Shown in pieces: positions 22,921 through 29,880 of a stretch of 64,000 nucleotides of DNA. Origin of the DNA: Candidatus Aenigmatarchaeota archaeon (lineage in GTDB: Archaea > Aenigmatarchaeota > Aenigmatarchaeia > GW2011-AR5). The stretch spans positions 64,293 to 128,292 of the forward strand of contig JACPRW010000006.1 of the NCBI GenBank assembly GCA_016193585.1, read 5' to 3'. The notes under the pieces were generated by a model. It did no database searches and had not been told where the DNA came from. It saw only the letters and a list, made by a program, of their open reading frames with translations. Numbering within the stretch: the stretch's first letter is position 1; each line of letters opens with the position of its first letter. Made by a program: the position numbers and the translations under genes.

Positions 22921-23477
22921 AAAGAAGCGAGTTTCTGAAAAGAAAGATTGCCAACTATCTGAGAAAAGAACAGCTTTTGAAAAAGCAGGAATACACGAAG
23001 CTTGAAAAGCCGTTTCTGGCAAAGGCGAGGAAGAACTTTGCACTTGCAAGCCTCATGTTCAAGATTTCTGAGCAGGATGACTTCAAAAAAGCACTGGAGC
23101 TCCCAGAATCATTCGAAACATACGAATGGGTTATCATAGTTTCATATTACGGAATGTATACGTCTGCGTTAGCTGCATTAGCAAAGCTGGGTTTCAAGTC
23201 AAAAAGCCACGCTGCAACTATAGCTGTGCTTGAACATCATTATGTCAGAAAAGAGAAGCTGAAAGCGAAGCATGTAGATAATCTGTCAAAAGCATATACA
23301 CTAAGCGAGAAGCTCATAACAAAGCTGGTTGAAACGAAAACAAAAAGAGAAACAGCACAGTACGATGCAACACCGGCTATCTCAAGAGAAATGGCGAAAA
23401 CCGCGCTGGCGGACACAGACGAGTTTGTAACGAAAGTTGAGGAAATATTAAGCAGTTATAGCAATACAAGGAAATAA
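22917..23477 (+). CDS. HEPN-domain protein (partner of MNT; putative RNase toxin)
   Basis: 186 aa, helical. A four-helix HEPN pattern is visible: KPFLAKARKNFALASLMFKIS, then YEWVIIVSYYGMYTSALAALAKLGFKSKSHAATIAVLEHHYV, then KTKRETAQYDATPAISREMAKTALADTDEFVTKVEEIL. The active-site region reads RETAQYD, as in UPF0332-like HEPN proteins, rather than the strict RxxxxH of strong HEPN RNases, so nuclease activity is uncertain. The 4-nt overlap with the MNT gene is typical of this toxin-antitoxin class. Confidence 0.8.
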   Translation: MKRSEFLKRKIANYLRKEQLLKKQEYTKLEKPFLAKARKNFALASLMFKISEQDDFKKALELPESFETYEWVIIVSYYGMYTSALAALAKLGFKSKSHAATIAVLEHHYVRKEKLKAKHVDNLSKAYTLSEKLITKLVETKTKRETAQYDATPAISREMAKTALADTDEFVTKVEEILSSYSNTRK

Positions 23478-23506
23478 ACACGATATGACTTCCTTGTTTG
23501 CTATAT

Positions 23507-23549
23507 GTGAAACAAGAAGTAATATGTCGGTATTATTTTCTTGTTTCAC
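23507..23549 (+). repeat. Stem-loop with conserved TATGTCGGTATTA loop
   Basis: GTGAAACAAGAA and TTCTTGTTTCAC form a 12-bp stem around GTAATATGTCGGTATTATT, followed directly by TATAAAA. The loop matches the one at 664-703 although the stems differ. It lies between the HEPN gene and the small membrane gene. Confidence 0.8.
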
Positions 23550-23621
23550 TATAAAATGATGTTATCGTTATTGTAAGGGCTTATATCTTTATTTGAAAAA
23601 TTAACATAGGAGATAAGAAAA

Positions 23622-24053
23622 ATGAATAAGAATCAGTGGTATGGAAGTGCGATATTATTCTTTCTTTTAGGAACTTATCTAGTGTGGGTATCATCATTAT
23701 TTACGATTAATATCTATAGTTCTGACACTACTCTTATAATCAAGATAGTAATGTCAATATTGAATACATTCTGTTTGTTTGGATTCATCTTCTGCATGAC
23801 AAATGGTTATCATCAGAAAACGCCTGCTCAAGAGTGGGCTGAAGTGGAATTGGTAAAACGTGATATTGAATTTCATATGGAACTATCGGAAATGTCAATA
23901 AAGGAGAGGGAAGAATTTCTAAGAGGATACTTCAAAACATTGATTGATATCTCAAAAGGGAAGAAATCTTTAGGTGAAACTGTAGAAGAAACAATAATAA
24001 GAGTTCTTGAAAAACTACAGAAAGAAGATAGTAAAAAGAAAAGACTAGCATAA
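23622..24053 (+). CDS. Small two-TM membrane protein with helical cytosolic tail
   Basis: 143 aa. Two hydrophobic segments (SAILFFLLGTYLVWVSSLF and IVMSILNTFCLFGFIFCM) are followed by a ~85-residue charged helical domain (EWAEVELVKRDIEFHMELSEMSIKEREEFLRGYFKTLID...). An AGGAGAT ribosome site precedes the start. AT-rich like the HEPN-MNT pair upstream, so it may belong to the same acquired block. Function unknown. Confidence 0.65.
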   Translation: MNKNQWYGSAILFFLLGTYLVWVSSLFTINIYSSDTTLIIKIVMSILNTFCLFGFIFCMTNGYHQKTPAQEWAEVELVKRDIEFHMELSEMSIKEREEFLRGYFKTLIDISKGKKSLGETVEETIIRVLEKLQKEDSKKKRLA

Positions 24054-24054
24054 A

Positions 24055-24172
24055 TGATATGCTCCTATATACCACCGACTGAAGTCGGTGGTTTCCGTGG
24101 AGCATGGCATCCCGAATGCCTTGTGTCGCATCTGCTGCCTGAAGGCAGCGGTTTTCAAGGCATTCAAGATAA
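24055..24172 (+). repeat. Core-family hairpin element, copy C (compact reference copy)
   Basis: This is the simplest full copy. ATGCTCC...GGAGCAT closes on ACCACCGACTGAAGTCGGTGGT. Then GGCAT/ATGCC follows, and GAATGCCTTG...CAAGGCATTC encloses GCTGCC-TGAA-GGCAGC. Longer copies can be derived from it by adding hairpins at two or three loop positions. It starts two bases after the stop of the membrane gene. The rest of the gap up to 24281 holds no gene. Confidence 0.85.
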
Positions 24173-24281
24173 ATTTTATCTTTGTATACAACTTGTGCTA
24201 TTGGTATTGTGTTCTTGTTTCACCATAACCGGATTTTTGCAACTGCTCCTTGACGCTCCCGTCATCACTGCATTCAAGACT

Positions 24282-24896
24282 TCATTTACCTTTCATCGCC
24301 CTGTACGCCGCCGCAATCCCAGCACCGAACACGAAGCCGCCGATGTGCGCCCAGAAGGCGATGCCGCCGCCTGAGCCGAACAGGCCGAGGAACTGCATGG
24401 CGAACCACAGCCCGAGCATGGCGTACGCGGGCAGCGTGAACCGCTGGTAGAACGGTCCTATCGTGTGTACTTTCGCATGGGGGAAGAAGACGGCGTAGGC
24501 GCCGAGCACGCCTGATATCGCGCCCGAAGCGCCTATGGTCGGTATGATGGACGCGGTATCGGAAAGGTAGTGCACGAGCGCAGCCGCGAGGCCCGACGCA
24601 AGATAGAACATGACGTACCCTATTTTGCCGAACTTGTCCTCGACGTTGTCGCCGAACAGGAACAGGAACCACATGTTGCCGAAAATATGGCCGATGCCGC
24701 CGTGCAGGAACATCGACGTGAACAGCGTCAGCAGCACAAAGTCTGCTGGTATGAAGCCGTAGGTGTTTATGATATGCTCAAAATCCGTAAGGCTCCACAC
24801 AAATGCAGCAACTGCCATGGCAATTATCGCGTAGGTTACATACGGCCGCGATTTCGCCACATTGTCGTCCTTGTAGGGAAAGAACTGGCCTTTCAT
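24282..24896 (-). CDS. Rhomboid-family intramembrane serine protease
   Basis: 204 aa with six hydrophobic segments. Diagnostic motifs are the LTLFTSMFLHGGIGHIFGNMWFLFLFG loop (HxxxN region), the catalytic Ser in GASGAISGVLGAY and the His in FWAHIGGFVFGAG. Rhomboids cut TM substrates within the membrane; the substrate here is unknown. The start MKGQFFPYKDDNVAKSRPYVTY fits the family N-terminus. It is divergent from the Ste24-like protease gene, so two membrane proteases sit back to back. Confidence 0.93.
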   Translation of the reverse strand: MKGQFFPYKDDNVAKSRPYVTYAIIAMAVAAFVWSLTDFEHIINTYGFIPADFVLLTLFTSMFLHGGIGHIFGNMWFLFLFGDNVEDKFGKIGYVMFYLASGLAAALVHYLSDTASIIPTIGASGAISGVLGAYAVFFPHAKVHTIGPFYQRFTLPAYAMLGLWFAMQFLGLFGSGGGIAFWAHIGGFVFGAGIAAAYRAMKGK

Positions 24897-25020
24897 ATGA
24901 TACCCTCTTACCTTTTCCCAGACTATTTAAAATGCCACCGGCTGCGAATGCATTTAAGCAGTGTCCTGCACCACGAGGTTAAAAGCCTTTTGCCTCAGTA
25001 CATACCTCACGAGTGAGTCT

Positions 25021-26166
25021 ATGCAACGCCGCTATCCGTACGAGTTCGACCCGAAGAAGAGGAAGCGTGCCGAGCAGTACCGCCGGGGGAAGCTGCACCT
25101 GTACGGCATCGGCCTGCTCGTTTCCCTTGCAACACTGCTTTCCGTGCTTGTGTCAGGGCTGCATCTCGTCATCCGCGACGTCAGCCTGCACACGCCGTTC
25201 CCCGCTCTTGCCAACGGGCTGCTCGTCCTTGCAGTGCTTACCGTCGCCCAGCTGCCGGTCACGTTCTACTCGACGTACGTCTACGAACATGCATTTCATC
25301 TGTCGCGCTACACGCTTGCCAGATGGGCGCGCGATTTTCTGAAGTTCACCCTCGTCCAGTACGCATTCGCGCTTGCCATGATAGGGCTGCTGTACGCGTC
25401 CTTCGGCATGTTTTCCCCGTGGTGGGCATACGCAGGCGTCGCGTTCCTGTTCCTCTCCGGCCTGATGAGCTACGTCTTCCCGGTCATCGTGCTGCCGTTC
25501 CTGTGGAAAACCGAGCCGTACGCTGACGAAGCCATGAAACGAAAGCTGCTCCGGCTCTGCAGGAAGCTGGGAGTCACCGGCATACAGAACGTCGTGGTCA
25601 TCAGGGAGAGCGAAAAGTCGGTGAAACCGAACGCCGTTTTTGCCGGGTTCGGCACCACGAAACAGATAGGCCTCTACGACACGCTGCTCACTGCATTCAC
25701 GCGCGACGAGATAGAAACGGTCATCGGCCACGAGCTGGGCCACTGCGTCAACAAGGACATAGCGCGCAGCCTCCTGCTCGAGGCGCTCCTCATTTTCCCG
25801 CTGCTCTTCATCATCGACAGAGGCGTCGCGTTGTTCGGCCCGGCTTTCGGCGTGGCAGCAATCAGCGATGGCGCGTCGCTGGCGCTCATCGCCCTGCTCT
25901 ACGGCTCGCTCAATTTCATGCTCATGCCCATCACCAACAGCTACTCGCGCCACCGCGAGGCGCATGCCGACGCGTTCGCGCTCGAGCACGTCCGGAAGCC
26001 GCTTGCCCAGATATCGGCTGAAAAAAGGCTTGCCGACATGCACCTGGCTGAACTGGAGGCGCACCCATTGACAGAATTATGGCTCCTCTCGCACCCGCCG
26101 ACCATCAAGCGCATCAGGATGGCCGAGGAGTGGGAAGAAAGGCGCAAAAAACGGATATATAGCTGA
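25021..26166 (+). CDS. Membrane zinc metalloprotease, M48 (Ste24/HtpX-like)
   Basis: The start is MQRRYPYEFDPKKRKRAEQYRR (25021), 20 codons inside the track ORF, giving 381 aa. Several N-terminal TM helices with the M48 N-terminal pattern (YVYEHAFHLSRYTLARWARDFLK) lead to the HELGH zinc motif (VIGHELGHCVNKD). The third ligand Glu is probably in SRHREAHADAFAL. M48 enzymes degrade misfolded membrane proteins or process prenylated peptides; the former is more likely in an archaeon. Confidence 0.9.
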   Translation: MQRRYPYEFDPKKRKRAEQYRRGKLHLYGIGLLVSLATLLSVLVSGLHLVIRDVSLHTPFPALANGLLVLAVLTVAQLPVTFYSTYVYEHAFHLSRYTLARWARDFLKFTLVQYAFALAMIGLLYASFGMFSPWWAYAGVAFLFLSGLMSYVFPVIVLPFLWKTEPYADEAMKRKLLRLCRKLGVTGIQNVVVIRESEKSVKPNAVFAGFGTTKQIGLYDTLLTAFTRDEIETVIGHELGHCVNKDIARSLLLEALLIFPLLFIIDRGVALFGPAFGVAAISDGASLALIALLYGSLNFMLMPITNSYSRHREAHADAFALEHVRKPLAQISAEKRLADMHLAELEAHPLTELWLLSHPPTIKRIRMAEEWEERRKKRIYS

Positions 26167-26256
26167 CCAACTTAATATTCAGGTATTACACAAGTTGGTC
26201 ACCTATAGTGAACCAAGTTATAATATCCGGATTCTTTACTTGGTTAACTATAAATA
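26164..26256 (+). repeat. Two adjacent stem-loops abutting the histone-gene TATA box
   Basis: Stem-loop 1 (26164-26201) has TGACCAACTT/AAGTTGGTCA around AATATTCAGGTATTACAC. Stem-loop 2 (26207-26251) has TAGTGAACCAAGT/ACTTGGTTAACTA around TATAATATCCGGATTCTTT. The loops are variants of one theme, and the second stem is the one used at 565-604. The second ends in CTATAAATAG (26248-26257), a TATA box about 50 nt before the histone-fold gene. The first overlaps the protease stop. Confidence 0.8.
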
Positions 26257-26304
26257 GTAGGGCAGCGAATAGAAATTACATTGAGCATCAGAGGTGGTAC
26301 TACA

Positions 26305-26475
26305 ATGGCTTTGGTTGTCGCTTCGCAGGTAAAGGAGCAAATAAAGAAGGCTGAGATGCAGTGCGCCGGCGAGTTCTGCGACGCGCTTGACAAGAAGGTC
26401 GAGGCGCTCGTCAACGACGCGCTCTCCCGCGCAAAGTCGAACGACCGCAAGACCGTGCGCGCAGGGGACCTGTAA
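26305..26475 (+). CDS. Short histone-fold protein
   Basis: 56 aa: MALVVASQVKEQIKKAEMQCAGEFCDALDKKVEALVNDALSRAKSNDRKTVRAGDL. The last ~40 residues match an archaeal histone fold (long central helix, then NDRKTVRAGDL as loop 2/helix 3 start), ending exactly at the conserved 'DL'. It is shorter than HMf-type histones (~67 aa) and resembles single-domain VNDAL..RAK.N.RKTV..DL proteins found in many archaea. A GGTGG ribosome site and the TATA box at 26248-26257 support this start. Likely DNA-binding, chromatin-associated. Confidence 0.8.
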   Translation: MALVVASQVKEQIKKAEMQCAGEFCDALDKKVEALVNDALSRAKSNDRKTVRAGDL

Positions 26476-26561
26476 GCGCATCAGGACGGAAACAGGCGGT
26501 GCCTGCTTTTTTCATTTTACTGACTCCTCGTTTACCTTTATCTGTTGGCTGTGCGTTTGCT

Positions 26562-27728
26562 ATGTCGCTCAAAGACGTGCTTGCTGCGCCGGGCATCAAA
26601 TCGGTGCTCTTCACGCTGTTCATGACGAGCTTCGGCTTCGGCGTCATCCTTCCCATCCTGCCGTTCTATGCGCTGTCGATGGGCGCGAAACCGTTCGACC
26701 TCGGCATACTTACCGCGGTATTTGCGTTCATGAGCCTTGTCTTCAGCCCGCTCATGGGGAAGCTCGGCGACCGCTACGGCAGGAAGAAGGTGCTCCTCGT
26801 TTCGGCAGCCGGCTTTGCTGCTTCCTACCTGCTGTTCGCATTCTCGGACACGCTCGCCATGGCCTTCGTTGCGCGGGCGCTTCAGGGCGTGTGCGCTGCA
26901 GGCATGTTCCCGACGTGCATCTCGCTGCTCTCTGACCTGACAACGGAACAGCAGCGGGGGCGGGTGATGGGAATGGTCGGCATGGCATTTTCGCTGGGCT
27001 TCATTATTGGGCCTGCGTTCGGCGGCCTCGCCTCGTCTCTATCGGTGCCGACCGCATTTCTCCTGTCAGCGGCGCTCGCAGCGGCCAACGCCGTTTCGGT
27101 GTTCTTTTTCATACGCGAGCCGCATGAAAAGCCTGAAAGCAGGGATATCATGGGGAAAGAGCTGTCGCTGCTGGAGCACCTGTCCTCGCCGATAGCGTTC
27201 CTGTTCCTGGCCTCCTCCATAATCACCTTCATGATAGGCGGCCTTGATGCAGTGCTGGCGCTCTTTACAGCAGAGAAAATGCGCTTCTCTTCTGCGCATG
27301 TCGGGCTGGTATTCACCTACATAGGGCTGCTTATCATGACGATGCAGTACCTGTCCGGCAGCCTCATCAACAAGCACGGCGAGTTCAGGCTCATCCAGCT
27401 CGGCCTCGTGCTTTCGGGTGCCGGCTTCTTCCTGCTTTCGTTCGCCAGCGACTGGATATCACTGCTGCTGCCGCTTGCGGTGTTCGTTTCAGGAAACGCG
27501 ATGGTCTTTCCGTCGGTCATTTCCCTGCTCACCAAGAAGGTGACCGGCAGGCGCGGCGCCGTGCTCGGCCTGAACTCGTCGTTCCAGTCGCTGGGCCAGA
27601 TGGTCGGGCCGCTGTTCGGCGGCTTCCTCTACGGCATCAACCACACGTACGCGTTCATCGGCTTCGCGCTGGCGATATGGGCGTACTTCCTTGTCTTTTC
27701 ATTCATCGCACGGAAGAAGCTGGCGTAG
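26562..27728 (+). CDS. MFS transporter (multidrug/sugar efflux type)
   Basis: Start chosen at MSLKDVLAAPGIKSVLFTLFMTSFGFGVILPILPFY (26562), giving 388 aa with about 12 TM helices. The loop 2-3 MFS signature is clear: GKLGDRYGRKKVLLV. Loop 8-9 is degenerate. Near TM5 the GxxxGPxxGG motif reads GFIIGPAFGGLAS, typical of drug:H+ antiporters. Substrate not predictable. A second MFS gene at 55755 is unrelated in context. Confidence 0.9.
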   Translation: MSLKDVLAAPGIKSVLFTLFMTSFGFGVILPILPFYALSMGAKPFDLGILTAVFAFMSLVFSPLMGKLGDRYGRKKVLLVSAAGFAASYLLFAFSDTLAMAFVARALQGVCAAGMFPTCISLLSDLTTEQQRGRVMGMVGMAFSLGFIIGPAFGGLASSLSVPTAFLLSAALAAANAVSVFFFIREPHEKPESRDIMGKELSLLEHLSSPIAFLFLASSIITFMIGGLDAVLALFTAEKMRFSSAHVGLVFTYIGLLIMTMQYLSGSLINKHGEFRLIQLGLVLSGAGFFLLSFASDWISLLLPLAVFVSGNAMVFPSVISLLTKKVTGRRGAVLGLNSSFQSLGQMVGPLFGGFLYGINHTYAFIGFALAIWAYFLVFSFIARKKLA

Positions 27729-27784
27729 GCGCCACTTAGTAAAGGCTTATAAATATTATCAAGTTTCTAGTTATTAGTGATACT

Positions 27785-28009
27785 ATGAAAAACTACAAGC
27801 TTTCGGTGATCGTTGAGAAGGATAAAAATGGCTATTATGCGTATTGCCCTGAACTGCAGGGATGCTATAGCCAGGGGGATACATACGAGGAGGTTATAAA
27901 TAATATCAGGGATGCAATAAAGCTTCACCTACAGGACATGATAGAAAACGGGGAGGAAATACCGCAAGTCGAAATGGCGAGCCTTACGAATATTGAGGTT
28001 GCGGTATGA
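27785..28009 (+). CDS. hicB: HicB-like antitoxin
   Basis: 74 aa: MKNYKLSVIVEKDKNGYYAYCPELQGCYSQGDTYEEVINNIRDAIKLHLQDMIENGEEIP... is the classic HicB RNase H-like fold ('G.Y.A.cPeL.Gc.s.GdT.eEA..ni.eAI'). No separate DNA-binding domain follows. It overlaps hicA by 4 nt (ATGA). A TATA box CTTATAAAT at 27746-27754 lies ~31 nt upstream, so hicB leads the operon. Its product should block the HicA mRNA interferase. Confidence 0.92.
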   Translation: MKNYKLSVIVEKDKNGYYAYCPELQGCYSQGDTYEEVINNIRDAIKLHLQDMIENGEEIPQVEMASLTNIEVAV

Positions 28010-28224
28010 AATTGCCGCGCTTGACGGCACAAGAAATTATTAAAATTCTGGAAAAGAAAGGTTTTGTTCTCGCACGCCAGAGCGGCGGCCACCGGATTTA
28101 CAGAAACGAGAAAGGTGTCAGAATAACAGTTCCGTTCCATGCCGGCAAAATTCTGCACCCAAAAATAATCAAAAGCATAATGCGGGACGCCGAAATGAAT
28201 GAAGATGATTTCAGGAAGAAATAG
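28006..28224 (+). CDS. hicA: HicA-like mRNA interferase toxin
   Basis: 72 aa: MKLPRLTAQEIIKILEKKGFVLARQSGGHRIYRNEKG-VRITVPFHAGKILHPKIIKSIMRDAEMNEDDF. The dsRBD-like HicA fold and the catalytic His are visible (SGGHRIYRN, 'G.HRIY' motif). With hicB it forms a complete type II toxin-antitoxin module; order antitoxin-toxin. Confidence 0.92.
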   Translation: MKLPRLTAQEIIKILEKKGFVLARQSGGHRIYRNEKGVRITVPFHAGKILHPKIIKSIMRDAEMNEDDFRKK

Positions 28225-28406
28225 TTATGTTCTTCCCTGACTTTTTCTTATTTTTTCACGAATGAGAGACTCACGCTTTGTAGCTGGTGAGCAAAAGCGA
28301 ACTAACGGGAGAGGATGCACAAAGAACAGGGCACAACATCAAGAGCACCATCAGGAAAAGGCTCAGCAATGAAATTACATGACTGTTGCCGATACCGACA
28401 GGATAA

Positions 28407-28646
28407 GGTGCTTTGGTTAAAGATTCTGCAAGCAGAAGGATTCTGCTTTCTGATACATTCGAGTTCCTGACTGTAGGTTTGGCAAAATCCGAAATCGAAT
28501 ATCACAAACAGGAAATCATGGATAAAGCAAAAGTCACTGAAGAAGAATCCAATAAAATTGACGATATGGTGTGCGTGGCAACGCCATACGGCGATGCAAT
28601 TGCGCTCTCGGGAACGCCCTGCGGCACCGCGTCATGCCAGTCGTAG
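28407..28646 (+). pseudogene. Truncated PIN-domain (VapC-like) fragment
   Basis: Frame: GALVKDSASRRILLSDTFEFLTVGLAKSEIEYHKQEIMDKAKVTEEESNKIDD resembles residues ~12-65 of archaeal PIN proteins (...L.ALIKDS.TR.LLLS..FEF.T......EI..HK.EI..KA...EEE...). The first strand with the catalytic Asp is missing because TAA at 28404 lies just upstream. After NKIDD the frame runs into unrelated sequence (MVCVATPYGDAIAL...). Both catalytic halves are absent, so this is a relic. It follows the HicBA genes, so this spot seems to collect toxin genes. The 28225-28406 stretch contains nothing recognisable. Confidence 0.55.
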
Positions 28647-28903
28647 GGCGCCTGCACGAGGAACTTGACCCTGTCGCCTCCAGCGACCTGCCGCCTGAAG
28701 ACCGCAGAATGGCGGATACGTATCTGCTGCCCGGGCATGTGTGCCCGAACGGCATCGAGCACGGGCATGCACCTCCTGTAGGCATTGTCTACCGGATCGG
28801 CATTGAGCCGATTCCTCGGGAACGGGAAGCAGCGATCCTCGGCGCAGTGAGGGACTGTTATCCTGGTCATATTGTCTACTTGTCGCCGCTGGCACCGGCA
28901 TGA
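28634..28903 (+). CDS. Hypothetical protein, 89 aa
   Basis: MPVVGRLHEELDPVASSDLPPEDRRMADTYLLPGHVCPNGIEHGHAPPVGIVYRIGIEPIPREREAAILGAVRDCYPGHIVYLSPLAPA. Start overlaps the end of the PIN fragment ORF. Composition looks protein-like, but a minus-strand ORF (28502-28870) also looks partly plausible, so strand assignment is uncertain. No family recognised. It converges with the Lrp gene. Confidence 0.45.
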   Translation: MPVVGRLHEELDPVASSDLPPEDRRMADTYLLPGHVCPNGIEHGHAPPVGIVYRIGIEPIPREREAAILGAVRDCYPGHIVYLSPLAPA

Positions 28904-28906
28904 ACA

Positions 28907-29347
28907 TCAGAAGCTCTCCAGTATCACGGCGGTTTGCGTTCTGTCCACACCCTGCACATTCCGCAGGTAGGTGGTTACAAATTCGTTGAGCTGCGCGATG
29001 TCCTGGGTTCTGATTTTTACGATGATGTCGCTCGTGCCGGTGACCATCGAAACCTCGTCGACAAACTCGTGCTGCTTGAGCTGCGCGGCAAGCTGGTGCT
29101 GCGTTACCTGCTTCTTCTTGAGCAAATGGTAATCGACGGTGATGAGGACATATGCGGCAATGTTTCGCCGTATCTTCCCTTCGTCGACGACAACCGTGTA
29201 GCCCCTGATGACGCCGGTTTTCTCCATGCGCTTCATCCGGTTGAAGGCGGTCGTCGCCGCGATGCCCGTCTTCTTCGCCAGCTCCTGCGCGGAAAGCCGG
29301 CCGTCCCTCTTCAGCTCCTTCAGAATTTTTATGTCTTTTTCGTCCAT
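28907..29347 (-). CDS. Lrp/AsnC-family transcriptional regulator
   Basis: 146 aa from MDEKDIKILKELKRDGRLSAQELAKKTGIAATTAFNRMKRMEKTGVIRGYTVVVD. This is the N-terminal Lrp HTH followed by the RAM ligand-binding domain (AAYVLITVDYHLLKKK...FVDEVSMVTGTSDIIVKIRTQDIAQLNEFVTTYLRNVQGVDRTQTAVIL). The usual Gly-containing ligand motif of the RAM domain appears as VTGTSD. It is divergent from an unknown gene. The inverted TATTCCA...TGGAATA in the shared spacer suggests autoregulation. Confidence 0.92.
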   Translation of the reverse strand: MDEKDIKILKELKRDGRLSAQELAKKTGIAATTAFNRMKRMEKTGVIRGYTVVVDEGKIRRNIAAYVLITVDYHLLKKKQVTQHQLAAQLKQHEFVDEVSMVTGTSDIIVKIRTQDIAQLNEFVTTYLRNVQGVDRTQTAVILESF

Positions 29348-29360
29348 CATATAGAACGTT

Positions 29361-29409
29361 TATTCCATTACATCTTTAAATATGATATTTTCATTCTTTA
29401 TGTGGAATA
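29361..29409. promoter_or_regulatory. Divergent promoter region with inverted TATTCCA/TGGAATA half-sites
   Basis: TATTCCA (29361-29367) and its inverse TGGAATA (29403-29409) flank the AT-rich core (CTTTAAATATGAT for Lrp; TTTATATAG just to the right for 29448). The ~42-bp centre-to-centre spacing is four helical turns, as expected for an Lrp octamer or dimer-of-dimers operator. Proposed, not proven. Confidence 0.45.
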
Positions 29410-29447
29410 TTTATATAGTTATCCGATAAGGGGAGGACGGTGATACG

Positions 29448-29876
29448 ATGTCAGACCGCTATGCGTTTATGGCACCCGATGCCAGGAGAACAGTCGTGAA
29501 GGGGCTTCGCGATTACCGCGGCCGCTGCCTGCGGCCGCTGCTGGAGATGCTCGGTGCCGAGGTGTACGACCCCGTGCATCTTGGAACGCTGCTGAGAGGG
29601 GCGATTGAGCAGCACAAAACCTATCTTAATGCAAAGGAGTGGCGCGCTTCGGTCACAGGAGAAATTTATCTCGGACAACCTGATTACCAGTTAGCCGACG
29701 AGGTTCTCGGACGGTTGCAGCGCATACACGCAGATCTGGAACACGTGCCGCTCGCCGATGTGCATAACACTGGCACGGCATCGTATGTCGCATACGCCAT
29801 ACGGCAGCAGGCTGCAGACCTGCTTGAGCGGATGCTCCAGGATTTCCCTGAACTGAGGGATGATTGGGGTGCATGA
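29448..29876 (+). CDS. Hypothetical protein, 142 aa
   Basis: MSDRYAFMAPDARRTVVKGLRDYRGRCLRPLLEMLG... is soluble and largely helical, with no motif I recognise. A TATA-like ATTTATATAG lies ~30 nt upstream and GGGGAGGACGGTG provides a ribosome site. It is followed with a 4-bp gap by the 251-aa unknown gene, so they form an operon divergent from Lrp, which may regulate them. Confidence 0.7.
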   Translation: MSDRYAFMAPDARRTVVKGLRDYRGRCLRPLLEMLGAEVYDPVHLGTLLRGAIEQHKTYLNAKEWRASVTGEIYLGQPDYQLADEVLGRLQRIHADLEHVPLADVHNTGTASYVAYAIRQQAADLLERMLQDFPELRDDWGA

Positions 29877-29880
29877 CCGC

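Noticed and set aside
24055-24172. IS200/IS605 transposon with tnpA or tnpB
   Set aside because: The end-like hairpin is present but no Y1 transposase or TnpB-like ORF occurs in or near any of the six copies; called a repeat element only.
28502-28870. Minus-strand 122-aa ORF opposite 28634-28903
   Set aside because: It spans the PIN fragment in antisense and has no clear start signals; the plus-strand frame is somewhat more protein-like, though doubt remains.
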